Assembly: GCA_020059465.1 (NCBI GenBank)
Contig: JAGVBZ010000009.1
Coordinates: 1-64,000, forward strand
DNA: 64,000 bases
Direction of reading: 5' to 3'
Source of the DNA: Brevinematales bacterium
Lineage (GTDB): Bacteria; Spirochaetota; Brevinematia; Brevinematales; GWF1-51-8
The notes under the pieces: generated by a model
Database searches by the model: none
What the model was told of the DNA's origin: nothing
Seen by the model: only the letters and a program-made list of their open reading frames with translations
Made by a program: the position numbers and the translations under genes
Shown here: one piece after another, positions 51,717-59,379 of the stretch
Numbering within the stretch: position 1 is the stretch's first letter
How the letters are laid out: each line of letters opens with the position of its first letter

Positions 51717-53141
51717 TTAATGCAGGCCGATATGGCCGTTGTCGATCGTTACTGTGACGGGCTTGCCGTTCGCACCGAACTTTACGTCCGCCCACATATA
51801 CGGCCCGGATATCCTGCCGTCGATGCATGTGAAAAATCCGTCCTGTGTCATGTACGAGTACCCGTAACCGTTCTTTTCTGGAGATTGGGCGATATCGCTG
51901 ACAAAGTCGTACGGCCCGAATGTATCGGCGCCGTTCTGTACGAAAAACTGTCCCTCGGTGCCGTGAGAGAACAGAAAGCGGTTATCCCCATGGAGACTTG
52001 CGGGGTCGGACGCTTTTTCAAACGGGCCGTATACCTGATCTCCGGTACGGACATAATGCGAAAGTTCGTTGACATAGTTCATATCGAACGTCTTTTTCGA
52101 TGTGTAATGGAACGCAATCTGATCACCGCCGGAGGAGAACGCCACCGGGCCGGCGCTCTCGAACGGGCCGTACTCGGAGTTTTTATACGTCAGATATATC
52201 TTATCGTCCTTCTTGAAACGGATCACGAACGCCGACCTGTCCTTATTGTATTCCGGCATTCCCGCCCATTCGTAGGGACCATACTCCGTTCCGTCGACGG
52301 ATATCATCATAAGCCCCTGTTTCTGGAACGTATAGACCGGTTGGGGGGATTCTCCGTAGAACGCAAGCTTATAGGTATCGGGTACATTATACTCGTAAGG
52401 GCCGTACTCCTTCCCGTCAAGATGGAGGTATGCCCGGCCGCCGTTTACGAAGAAGAAACCGTAATGCCCGCCATCGCGTGAGAATACCGGCTTAAAAGCG
52501 GAATCGTATGGGCCGTAGGATTTCCCGTCGATATGGATATAGGTTTTATTTTCCGCTCCGGAATAGATAAATCCATAGTGCCGTCCGTCATGGGAAAAGA
52601 CGGGTGAGTCGGCGTAAACATACGGCCCGAGGTTGTCGCCGTTCCGGTAAACATATTCCATATCGCCCTTTTTATAGACAAATCCGAACGCCCCGCCATC
52701 GGCGGAAAACACTCCGGTATATGCGTCGTCGTACGATCCGATAGCAGTACCGTCTAATATCACCTTAACCCCATCTGTTCCGGGAAGCGAAATTGCATAA
52801 CGTCCGGCCGATGACGGAAAAACTACCCATCCGTAACTCTTCGACGGCCCCTGCAGGCTTCCGTTGATATTCACAAAAAATTTACCGTCGCGCATGCAGT
52901 ACGCCGCGAAAAAAGATCCGTCGGGCGAGAATTGAGGACACCTGACCTCGTCGTACGGGCCGAGTAACGCGCCGCCGGCGAAGAGGAACTGTTTGCCCTC
53001 TTTTGCAAACGCGACCAGCATCCGGGAACCGTCGGGCGAAACTACCGGATTGCCGAGTATTTCCGAATCGCCGATGTTTATTCTGTTTCCACATGATGTA
53101 AATATCGATATGATAATTAGTAATAACGTAGTCCGAAACAT
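51717..53141 (-). CDS. Lipoprotein with repeated YGPY motifs (beta-propeller-like)
   Basis: 474 residues from the ATG at 53141, where GGAGTGGAAG precedes it; longer frames to 53447 lack support. The lipobox is IFTSC. About nine or ten repeats of 40-50 residues end in G-Y/S-G-P-Y or F, such as HIDGKSYGPYDSAFKPVFS, HLDGKEYGPYEYNV, SVDGTEYGPYEWAGMPEYN and KNSEYGPFESAGPVAFS. Each has a DGxxYGFxY strand pair, suggesting a WD40/WG-like propeller on the cell surface or in the periplasm. Function unknown. The GNAT gene follows. Confidence 0.85.
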   Translation of the reverse strand: MFRTTLLLIIISIFTSCGNRINIGDSEILGNPVVSPDGSRMLVAFAKEGKQFLFAGGALLGPYDEVRCPQFSPDGSFFAAYCMRDGKFFVNINGSLQGPSKSYGWVVFPSSAGRYAISLPGTDGVKVILDGTAIGSYDDAYTGVFSADGGAFGFVYKKGDMEYVYRNGDNLGPYVYADSPVFSHDGRHYGFIYSGAENKTYIHIDGKSYGPYDSAFKPVFSRDGGHYGFFFVNGGRAYLHLDGKEYGPYEYNVPDTYKLAFYGESPQPVYTFQKQGLMMISVDGTEYGPYEWAGMPEYNKDRSAFVIRFKKDDKIYLTYKNSEYGPFESAGPVAFSSGGDQIAFHYTSKKTFDMNYVNELSHYVRTGDQVYGPFEKASDPASLHGDNRFLFSHGTEGQFFVQNGADTFGPYDFVSDIAQSPEKNGYGYSYMTQDGFFTCIDGRISGPYMWADVKFGANGKPVTVTIDNGHIGLH

Positions 53142-53362
53142 CTTCCACTCCGCCGGATAGTTTTCGATATTATACCGGGCGATGTTGAAAAAATCAACTG
53201 GCGGGCGCATCGCCAATCCGATGCGGAAACCGGGTTCCGGCGTCTTTTCACAAAACTTTTCGCGAAGAAGTACTATGCAAAGCGTTATACTCCCGAGTGA
53301 TACTAAAGAACAGTATTTTGCGTATTTTGACGATTCGTGTATATAATACTTAGGGAGAGAAG

Positions 53363-54406
53363 ATGATTCGCGGTATATTTCTGCTCGGATTTCTATTCTT
53401 TCCCGGGTGTACGGGGACAGAACAAACCCCAAAACCGGGAAGAGCAACGATCTGTTTCGCGGGCGATATCACGTTCGACTACGCTGTAAAAAAGACTCTT
53501 GCCGCAAACATCGACCCGTTCCGTGAAGTGAAATCGTTTGTTTCGTATGCAGACCTTGCGGTGTTTAATCTTGAGACGGCGGTCACCACCAACACTATTC
53601 AGGTAGTGAAGTCGTTTAATTTTAAAAGCCCGCCGGAAGTGCTTTCACTGATCACTAACGCCGGGTTCGATATCGCTACGATTGCGAACAACCATTCGAT
53701 GGACTACGGCTGGGCGGGGCTGAACGAGACTATCAATGCATTAAAAGACTATAAAATAGAATACGGCGGGGCGGGGAGCAACCTCGCGGCGGCGTCTGTA
53801 CCGCTGATAAAGGAAGTGAACGGGATAAAAATCGCATTCCTGTTTTACGGTTATGTCAATCCCCCGTCGCTCTATGCGTTAACAAACCGGCCGGGGATAG
53901 CGCCGCTCGACAGTAAGGCGATGACCGAAGCGATTGCCGCCGCGAGGACGAACGCCGATTTCGTGGCTGTGAGCGTGCATTGGGGCGACCAGTATGAGGA
54001 TTACCCCAACCATTTTCAGGTGACGCTCGGGCATGCGCTGATCGACGCGGGAGCGGACCTGATTATCGGACATCATCCTCATGTCCTCGAGGGTATCGAG
54101 TTCTACGGGAACGGCGCGATCTTCTACAGCATCGGGAACTTCGTATTCCCGCAATGGGCGGATATCAGGATGATGTATTCAGCGCTGGTATGGGCCGTAC
54201 TGGAAAAGAAGGACGGAAAGATTATAGCGAAGTATGAAGCAATGCCGCTCATGCGCGATTATGAATACTATTATCCCGCTCGTCCATCGGAAGAATTGGA
54301 AAAAACGATTATTGCTCATTGGATAAATATCTCAAAGAAAAAAATTGAATTTCGGTACAGTGATATTGAATGGGCGCCTTTATTTGATATTGTAAAAAAG
54401 GAGTAG
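53363..54406 (+). CDS. CapA-family (PGA_cap) lipoprotein, copy 2
   Basis: 347 residues with GGGAGAGAAG before the ATG and lipobox FFPGC. The CapA blocks are ICFAGDITFDYAVKKTL, DLAVFNLETAVTTN, IATIANNHSMDYGWAGLNET, DLIIGHHPHVLEGIEFYGNG and IFYSIGNFVFPQ. Compared with copy 1 at 48.2 kb the metal-site pattern is the same (GD, NLE, NNH, HWGD, GHHPH) but overall identity is modest. It is followed 9 bp later by a PrsW-like protease gene. Probably anchored on the periplasmic side; the substrate is not known. Confidence 0.92.
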   Translation: MIRGIFLLGFLFFPGCTGTEQTPKPGRATICFAGDITFDYAVKKTLAANIDPFREVKSFVSYADLAVFNLETAVTTNTIQVVKSFNFKSPPEVLSLITNAGFDIATIANNHSMDYGWAGLNETINALKDYKIEYGGAGSNLAAASVPLIKEVNGIKIAFLFYGYVNPPSLYALTNRPGIAPLDSKAMTEAIAAARTNADFVAVSVHWGDQYEDYPNHFQVTLGHALIDAGADLIIGHHPHVLEGIEFYGNGAIFYSIGNFVFPQWADIRMMYSALVWAVLEKKDGKIIAKYEAMPLMRDYEYYYPARPSEELEKTIIAHWINISKKKIEFRYSDIEWAPLFDIVKKE

Positions 54407-54415
54407 GAACGGCTT

Positions 54416-55216
54416 ATGACGGAAGCGCTGATAATCCTGAGCGCTGCTGTAGCCCCGGCGCTCTTCTGGCTGTGGTTTTTTTACAGCAGGGATAAGATCG
54501 AGAAGGAACCGCTCGGACAGGTTGTCCGGGTGTACCTGTTCGGAATGCTCTCCATTATTCCCGCGCTGATTATACAGCTTTTGTTTTCGACTGACACATG
54601 GATAGATGCAGTGATAATGGCGCCGTTGACCGAGGAGCCGTTTAAGCTCCTTTGTCTCCTTATCCTGCTGAAGCGCAGGAACGGCAAGCTCCGCAGGAAT
54701 TTTAACGAGCCGATGGATGGAATTGTTTACGGAGCGGCGACCGCGTTGGGATTTGCGACTGTCGAGAATGTGTTTTATATTGTCAGCGCGGCGGCGAATG
54801 GAGAAATGGGTGCGTTATCGGTACTTCGGGGAATTTTTTCCGTACCGGGGCACGCCCTATGGGGCGCGTTCTGGGGATATGCGGTATCGAAGGCTTGGTT
54901 TTCTACGGGTTCGCAGGGCAGAAAGTTCGCAATCATCTTTGGCGGCCTCTCTGCGGCGATGCTGTTTCACGGGCTGTTCAATTTCGGCGCGAGTATGTCG
55001 GATATAGCGGGTATCGGAATGATTATCGCGCTGAGCGTGCTCTTCTGGATACTGGTTATGCGCCGGATCAAACGCGCCGAGGCCGATTCGCCGTTCACGA
55101 ATCCCTCCGCGGCGCCTACCGGTCAGACAGCGGAAGCTCAGGGCGCGCAATGGCCGGACAAGTCCGGCGGTATAAGCCCATCAGATGACGATAAAAATTC
55201 AGGTACGGGAATATAA
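54416..55216 (+). CDS. prsW: PrsW-family intramembrane protease
   Basis: 266 residues with about seven to eight membrane helices. The glutamate site of the family is seen as APLTEEPFKLLCLLILLKRR near residue 66, followed by GIVYGAATALGFATVENVFY near residue 102 and GVFSVPGHALWGAFWGYAVS-like sequence, which contain the other conserved E and H residues. PrsW in Bacillus performs site-1 cleavage of an anti-sigma factor. A membrane anti-sigma candidate lies at 43.5 kb in this window, but no link is shown. The C-terminal 40 residues are polar and variable. Confidence 0.88.
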   Translation: MTEALIILSAAVAPALFWLWFFYSRDKIEKEPLGQVVRVYLFGMLSIIPALIIQLLFSTDTWIDAVIMAPLTEEPFKLLCLLILLKRRNGKLRRNFNEPMDGIVYGAATALGFATVENVFYIVSAAANGEMGALSVLRGIFSVPGHALWGAFWGYAVSKAWFSTGSQGRKFAIIFGGLSAAMLFHGLFNFGASMSDIAGIGMIIALSVLFWILVMRRIKRAEADSPFTNPSAAPTGQTAEAQGAQWPDKSGGISPSDDDKNSGTGI

Positions 55217-55239
55217 ATACTGATCCAGAGGTAACGCTT

Positions 55240-55515
55240 ATGAAGAAGGGCATGGAAGATTTAATTAAAGGTACCGTTATCAATATTGTCGATGAAAACA
55301 TGTTCGATATGAAGGTGACACATGTCGGGCATACGGTGCACGGGAATTATAAACCGAGTGAGAGAGTTCATATCAGCGCGCTCGAAGGGGAAAGTCTCCT
55401 CGCTAAACGTTCGATATCCGATCTGGAGAAAATGATCAAAGGTAAAGAAGTCCGCTGCCATGTCCTGACCCGCGATCTGTTCGGCCGTCTGGTCGCAAAA
55501 GTACAGGTGCTGTAA
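55240..55515 (+). CDS. Small SNase-like (OB-fold) protein
   Basis: 91 residues. GTVINIVDENMFDMKV, a middle SLLAKRSISDLEKMIKGKEV and the end RDLFGRLVAKVQVL follow the order of the staphylococcal-nuclease-like fold (the D-x-[FY]-G-R block is typical). The loop with the first catalytic Arg/Asp is not well matched, so nuclease activity is doubtful. There is no signal peptide. It begins 23 bp after prsW with AGAGGTAA upstream. A nucleic-acid- or protein-binding role is an inference. Confidence 0.65.
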   Translation: MKKGMEDLIKGTVINIVDENMFDMKVTHVGHTVHGNYKPSERVHISALEGESLLAKRSISDLEKMIKGKEVRCHVLTRDLFGRLVAKVQVL

Positions 55516-55567
55516 GAAAAAGAATTCCGATACGTTCATCATGCAGTATCAATAATCTGATAAAGAA

Positions 55568-55665
55568 CCCCCCGTGAATAGGTTTATTGACGAAATGCGC
55601 CTCGCAGTAATATAAAGCAAGCGGAATTCCTTATTCGTCAACAAGCCCATACGGGGGGCTTTTAA
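55568..55665. terminator. Long imperfect hairpin between convergent genes
   Basis: The left arm CCCCCCGTGAATAGGTTTAT plus TGACGAA (55568-55594) pairs with TTCGTCAACAAGCCCATACG plus GGGGG (55634-55658), followed by CTTTTAA. A 39-nt inner segment can pair further. It probably ends transcription of the SNase-like gene. Its size, about 90 nt, is well beyond a usual terminator, so another structured role is possible. Confidence 0.6.
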
Positions 55666-55680
55666 TGTTCGGTAATCTCT

Positions 55681-57324
55681 CTATTTCAAGTTATAAAGGA
55701 AATAAGTCTTGTCCGCCGCCAGCCCGGTATTCTTGAAGTTCAAGTCTACCGTCTCATTTTCGTCGCCGAGATTTGCGACTACTATAATAGTATCGTCGAG
55801 ACCGTAACGCAGGAAGGCCAGAATATGGGAATTGCCGGTAGTCACCAGGACCAAATCCCCGCGCTTCAACGATGTCTCGGACTTGCGCAGGGCGATCAGC
55901 TTCTTATAGGTGTTCCAAAGAGAATCGGGGTCTTTAATCTGCGCCTCGACATTGTTTCCCTTTCCGCCGGATGTGTAGACCGATATCCACGGCTTCCCGG
56001 TGGTGAACCCGTTCGCCTTACTTTCATCCCACTTCATCGGATTATACTGGCCCTGAAGCGCATACTCCGTGCCGTGATAAACATAAGGGGTACCGGGGAA
56101 TGTCATCAACAGCGCTGCGGCGGCTTTCAAACGGTCGTCGCCCTTGCCGATAGCCTCGACCAGGCGCGGGACGTCATGGTTCTCGAGAAAGTTCGCGAAA
56201 TATATTTGCGGTATGTCCTTCGGACGTTTATTGAATATATTCAGTATCCCGTACTTAGAACCGCTCTTGAGCGCGTCCCGGACAGCGTACATCAGCCCGA
56301 AACTGAAACACTGGTCGAATCCTCCGCCCCCCATATAATACTTTGCCACAATCGAATCGGATTCCCATACCTCGCCGACACTCATCGCGTCCGGCTTCGT
56401 TTTCTTGATATTCGCCTGATACTCTTTCATATAAGCGAGAGTCGATGCGGTATCCGCCTGCAGCGGATGCGGGCCTTCCTCGATCAGGTAACGGATCGCG
56501 TCGAGACGGTACCCGTCCACACCCATATCGAGCCAATGCGACGCTATTTTCAGGAACTCCTTGCGGACTTCGGGATTGCTGAAATTGAACTCGCCGCCCC
56601 ATGTGGCGTAAAAGTATTCCTGCCGGATCTTGTCGTAGTGCCATACCTTATCGGGGCTTCCGCCGCCCCACGGCATCTGCCATTTCCCGGCGGGGATCGT
56701 CTTCGACCAAATATACCAATCCTTATATTTAGGGTCTTTTTTCTCCGACGCTTTAAACCATTCGCTGTTCGTCGCGCCGTGATTGATGACCATATCCATA
56801 ATGACCTTCACGCCGATGGAATGAGCTTTAGCCATATATTTCTTGAAATCGTCGATCGTGCCGTAATCGGGGTCGGTCGCATAGTAGTCAATCGCCTCGT
56901 AGCCGAGCGCGCGCCCGATACCGCCGTCATGCAGGCTCTTAAAGACCGGCAGCGTCCATATCGCGGTCGCGCCGAGATTGGTGATATAGTCGAGTTTTTC
57001 GACCAATCCGTTAAAGTCGCCCACACCGTTACCGTCGCTGTCGTAATAACTGCGGACATAGAGCTGATAGACCACCGCGTCCTTCCACCATCCCTTCGAT
57101 TGGTCGACCTTCGTCGGATCGGAGAAGTTCGATATTTTGATAATCTTCACCTCGTAGGGCTTCAGTTCGAGCGAGTAGTTGGAAAAACTCTGCGGTGTGA
57201 GGTCTGCGATATTGCGGTATACGAATCCCGCGGGGTTCGGGGGCAGGTCTGGACGGGTCTGCCCGCACGAGACGGTCAATGCGAATAATAATACCGCCGG
57301 TAATATGGAAAAAACTTTTTTCAT
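55681..57324 (-). CDS. Alpha-amylase family lipoprotein (GH13)
   Basis: 547 residues. Signal peptide with lipobox LTVSC, so the enzyme is tethered to a membrane facing outward. GH13 blocks are all present: VVYQLYVRSYYDSDGNGVGD, VIMDMVINHGATN, GVDGYRLDAIRYLIEEGPH (nucleophile Asp), SVGEVWESDSIVAKYY (acid/base Glu) and FLENHDVPRLVEA. It resembles the alpha-glucosidase/neopullulanase end of the family. It likely trims malto-oligosaccharides outside the cytoplasm, feeding TreS and GlgX (26-31 kb) inside. Monocistronic with GGAGCG before the ATG. Confidence 0.92.
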   Translation of the reverse strand: MKKVFSILPAVLLFALTVSCGQTRPDLPPNPAGFVYRNIADLTPQSFSNYSLELKPYEVKIIKISNFSDPTKVDQSKGWWKDAVVYQLYVRSYYDSDGNGVGDFNGLVEKLDYITNLGATAIWTLPVFKSLHDGGIGRALGYEAIDYYATDPDYGTIDDFKKYMAKAHSIGVKVIMDMVINHGATNSEWFKASEKKDPKYKDWYIWSKTIPAGKWQMPWGGGSPDKVWHYDKIRQEYFYATWGGEFNFSNPEVRKEFLKIASHWLDMGVDGYRLDAIRYLIEEGPHPLQADTASTLAYMKEYQANIKKTKPDAMSVGEVWESDSIVAKYYMGGGGFDQCFSFGLMYAVRDALKSGSKYGILNIFNKRPKDIPQIYFANFLENHDVPRLVEAIGKGDDRLKAAAALLMTFPGTPYVYHGTEYALQGQYNPMKWDESKANGFTTGKPWISVYTSGGKGNNVEAQIKDPDSLWNTYKKLIALRKSETSLKRGDLVLVTTGNSHILAFLRYGLDDTIIVVANLGDENETVDLNFKNTGLAADKTYFLYNLK

Positions 57325-57499
57325 AGCGCGCTCCGTGTTTTTTATTTGCTATATTGTAACACGGATGCGGGAAATGTAAAGGAGTATGTTGAAAACAGCG
57401 CCGGCCATCGAGCGGAGCCGAGATGTAACGGGATTTTCCTTTTCTCCAAATAAAGGATAATAGGGATAGAAAAACGCCCCTTTTTATATAAATACATAA

Positions 57500-57690
57500 T
57501 TCATACTTTCTTTCCTTCGGGGGAAAGAAAGTATGCAAAGAAAGCCCGCCCGCCGGAATGCCGCTTACGGTAAGAAGGGCGCAAAACGGAAAACGCCGGA
57601 ACTCCCTACGGTCGAACAGCGGCGTTTTTTCCCGTTTTGCTGGGAGCAAGCGCGGCATAACGGCGGGGTAAAAATCGAGCAGCATAAAAC
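57500..57690 (+). repeat. Composite structured element, copy 4 (plus)
   Basis: Hairpin CATACTTTCTTTCC/GGAAAGAAAGTATG (57502-57535), CAAAGAAAG, GCCCGCC and ATGCCGC come first. A CTTACGGTAAGAAGGGC stretch replaces the GATAAAGCTTA box. The stem arm GCAAAACGGAAAACGCCG is at 57581-57598, with AACTC at 57600, GTCGAACAG at 57611 and the returning arm CGGCGTTTTTTCCCGTTTTG to 57640. AGCAAGCGCGGCATAACGGC and AGCAGCATAAAA follow. It faces copy 5. Confidence 0.85.
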
Positions 57691-57794
57691 CTGTAAAGCT
57701 TACCTCTCACCGTGTGAAAGGCAATTAGGGATACCCTTCGGCTACGCTCAGGGCAAGTAAGGGATAGAAGTACCCCCCTTTTTCCTGTATTCTG

Positions 57795-57995
57795 TCTTTT
57801 TCTTTTGCCTTTGCCTTTTGTTTTCCTCCGCGCTTTATAAAGCGCTTCTACTACCGGGAAATCCGACAAAGGACACATGTTCGAGCATAGCGAGTTGTGT
57901 CCGACTCGGATTTTCCGGCTCTTCCCTTAAGCTTTATCCAGCGCGGGGTGTCTTTCTTTGGTAGCTTTCTTTCTGCACAAGCAGAAAGAAAGTAC
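57795..57995 (-). repeat. Composite structured element, copy 5 (minus)
   Basis: On the minus strand: hairpin CTTTCTTTCTGC/GCAGAAAGAAAG (57965-57992), CCAAAGAAAG, CCCGCGC and GATAAAGCTTA (57928-57938). The stem CCGGAAAATCCGAGTCGGAC has a returning arm GTCCTTTGTCGGATTTCCCG. The loop is minimal, AACTCGC directly followed by TATGCTCGAACA. The tail is AAGCGCTTTATAAAGCGCGG then AGGAAAACAAAAGGC. The 105 bp between copies 4 and 5 include CCCTTCGGCTACGCTCAGGG and no gene. Confidence 0.9.
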
Positions 57996-58139
57996 ATCCT
58001 CTATTGATTCGCCAATCGCGGGAGGGGAGTATTAAAATATATGTATTATACTTGACGATGTCTGATATTATTATACTATCCCTGATTTCACCCGAGCAGA
58101 AAACTGTGCTAAAATATAGGGTAAAATCGGGGGGAGAAA

Positions 58140-58256
58140 ATGTCAAAGGAACGATGGAATGCCCAGAAGAAATGGGAGTTAACCAGACATGGTATCATTT
58201 TCAACGGGCTTCGGAAGCGAAATAATGATATTATAATATCTGAAAGGGAATATTAA
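58140..58256 (+). CDS. Small protein (38 aa), hypothetical
   Basis: The frame MSKERWNAQKKWELTRHGII continues FNGLRKRNND and ends SEREY, basic and amphipathic. GGGGGGAGAAA lies directly upstream of the ATG, a strong ribosome site. A TTGACG/TACTAT promoter-like pair lies at 58052-58079, and a rho-independent terminator follows 16 bp after the stop. The full promoter-gene-terminator layout supports a real small gene. No family is recognised. Confidence 0.55.
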   Translation: MSKERWNAQKKWELTRHGIIFNGLRKRNNDIIISEREY

Positions 58257-58271
58257 TTTGATCGAAATTAT

Positions 58272-58302
58272 AAAAAGAGCGGGTTAAAAAACCCACTCTT
58301 TT
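58272..58302. terminator. Bidirectional terminator
   Basis: AAAAAGAGCGGGTT-AAAA-AACCCACTCTTTT: the stem has one mismatch, with A- and T-tracts on the two sides. It separates the small gene from the convergent FG-GAP pseudogene. Confidence 0.85.
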
Positions 58303-58319
58303 ACAAACATCTGTGATTT

Positions 58320-59063
58320 TTAATCGATCCCGAAAATCCATGCGGAACCCATGTCGGTGAATCTATGGGTGTCATCTAGAATAGCTCCGATTATTGCTAT
58401 TGTTCCCTTCGAGTTCAAAGCTACGCTATAACCGAAACTGTCATTCGCAGCACCATCAGGAGCGATATATTTCGATTGTACCCAAGACCCCGTCCATTTA
58501 TAGATATAAGCTGAACCTTGATTGACGTTTGCACCGTTATCGTCATCGCGGGCACCTGTTATAAATGCATTACCATCCGGCGTCATTGCAACACACCACC
58601 CAAAATTATCGCCTGCGACTGAGTCCGTTCCCATACGACTGGTAACTCCCCATGCGGATGAGCCTAGTTTATTTATAAAGCAAGCACCAAATAAAGAATT
58701 ATAACCATAGGCACCAACCAAAGCTGTGTTGCTGTTATCGGAAACCGCTACGTCGCATCCTGCGTATCAATTTGCCAAATACCCCGATTGAAGTAGTTTA
58801 TTCTTCAGATAAATATACTTTATATTCGTGAGTGAACAGTGACCCCAATGGTCTTTCGCGTAGATTTTTATCGTGTGAGTTGTTTCCCATGCCAGTGCGA
58901 CAATGTTAGTACTCCAGATTGTTGTGCCAGCGAGTTTCTTGAACGCTCCGCCGTTTACGGAAACAAAAATTCCATCGACACTTGTCATATCTGAGGCTGT
59001 GCCGGGAATTAGATAATGATTGCTGACTGTATTCCATATCAAATTATCCCCTCTATTTTCCAC
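58320..59063 (-). pseudogene. Decayed FG-GAP-repeat surface protein
   Basis: One minus-strand frame is interrupted by a TGA at 58767-58769. After the stop it reads YAGCDVAVSDNSNTALVGAY and then repeats FGWCVAMTPDGNAFITGARD and FGYSVALNSKGTIAIIGAIL, typical FG-GAP/integrin-alpha-like units. Before the stop it has an Ig-like piece (DGIFVSVNGGAFKKLAGTTI). No signal peptide or good start remains at the 5' end, and the first FG-GAP unit is cut. It was probably a cell-surface repeat protein that lost its front and gained a stop or was joined by a deletion. Confidence 0.75.
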
Positions 59064-59094
59064 AAGAACCTAAAAAATAATTTTTTCGAATCCC

Positions 59095-59123
59095 TTGACA
59101 ACTCGCGGAAATAAATATATAAT
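59095..59123 (+). promoter_or_regulatory. Consensus promoter of the sulfur operon
   Basis: TTGACA at 59095-59100 and TATAAT at 59118-59123, spacer 17: an exact consensus, 43 bp before the HcyS-like start codon. Such a strong promoter would normally need a repressor to be controlled. Confidence 0.85.
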
Positions 59124-59153
59124 ATACTATAATAATGATAGTAATAATAGTAT
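59124..59153. promoter_or_regulatory. Inverted repeat just downstream of the -10 box (possible operator)
   Basis: ATACTAT (59124-59130) and ATAGTAT (59147-59153) flank an AT-rich centre that contains TGATAGTA. It covers the transcription start region of the sulfur operon, a place where a dimeric repressor would block initiation. Rrf2-type sulfur or iron regulators are an obvious idea, but this is inference only. Confidence 0.5.
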
Positions 59154-59166
59154 ATAGGAGGCGCTT

Positions 59167-59379
59167 ATGAAAATAAGTATCAACGGGGATTTGAAAGATT
59201 TTGCAAAAGACTCACTTTCATTAGGCGAACTAATCGCTCTTCAGAATATAGAATCTCCCGAAATGGTGTCTGTTCAACTTAACGGCAATTTTGTAGAACG
59301 CGGGAGTTTTCAGAGTACGTTTCTAAATGAAGGTGATAGCGTGGATTTCCTATATTTTATGGGCGGCGGGAGGTTTTAA
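59167..59379 (+). CDS. hcyS: ThiS/MoaD-like sulfur carrier protein (HcyS type) with C-terminal extension
   Basis: 70 residues, ubiquitin-like beta-grasp: ISINGDLKDFAKDSLSLGEL, VSVQLNGNFVERGSF, LNEGDSVDFLYFMGGGRF. Instead of ending in GG, the protein ends GGGRF, so the last residues must be removed before the glycine can carry a thiocarboxylate. A JAMM protease gene in the same operon fits that job. In Wolinella the HcyS system makes homocysteine this way. AGGAGG precedes the ATG. It overlaps metY at its last base. It is not likely to be the thiamine ThiS, since no thiazole genes are near. Confidence 0.88.
   Translation: MKISINGDLKDFAKDSLSLGELIALQNIESPEMVSVQLNGNFVERGSFQSTFLNEGDSVDFLYFMGGGRF

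Noticed and set aside
51474-52481. Long plus-strand frame (335 codons) opposite the YGPY-repeat lipoprotein
   Set aside because: Shadow of the real minus-strand gene, which has lipobox, repeats and ribosome site; the plus frame has none.
55825-57288. Long plus-strand frame (487 codons) opposite the alpha-amylase
   Set aside because: All GH13 motifs are on the minus strand; the plus frame is rich in Arg/Val/His as expected of a shadow.
58767-58769. TGA as a selenocysteine codon in the FG-GAP frame
   Set aside because: No SECIS-like hairpin follows, the protein type is not a selenoprotein family, and the 5' end is already truncated.
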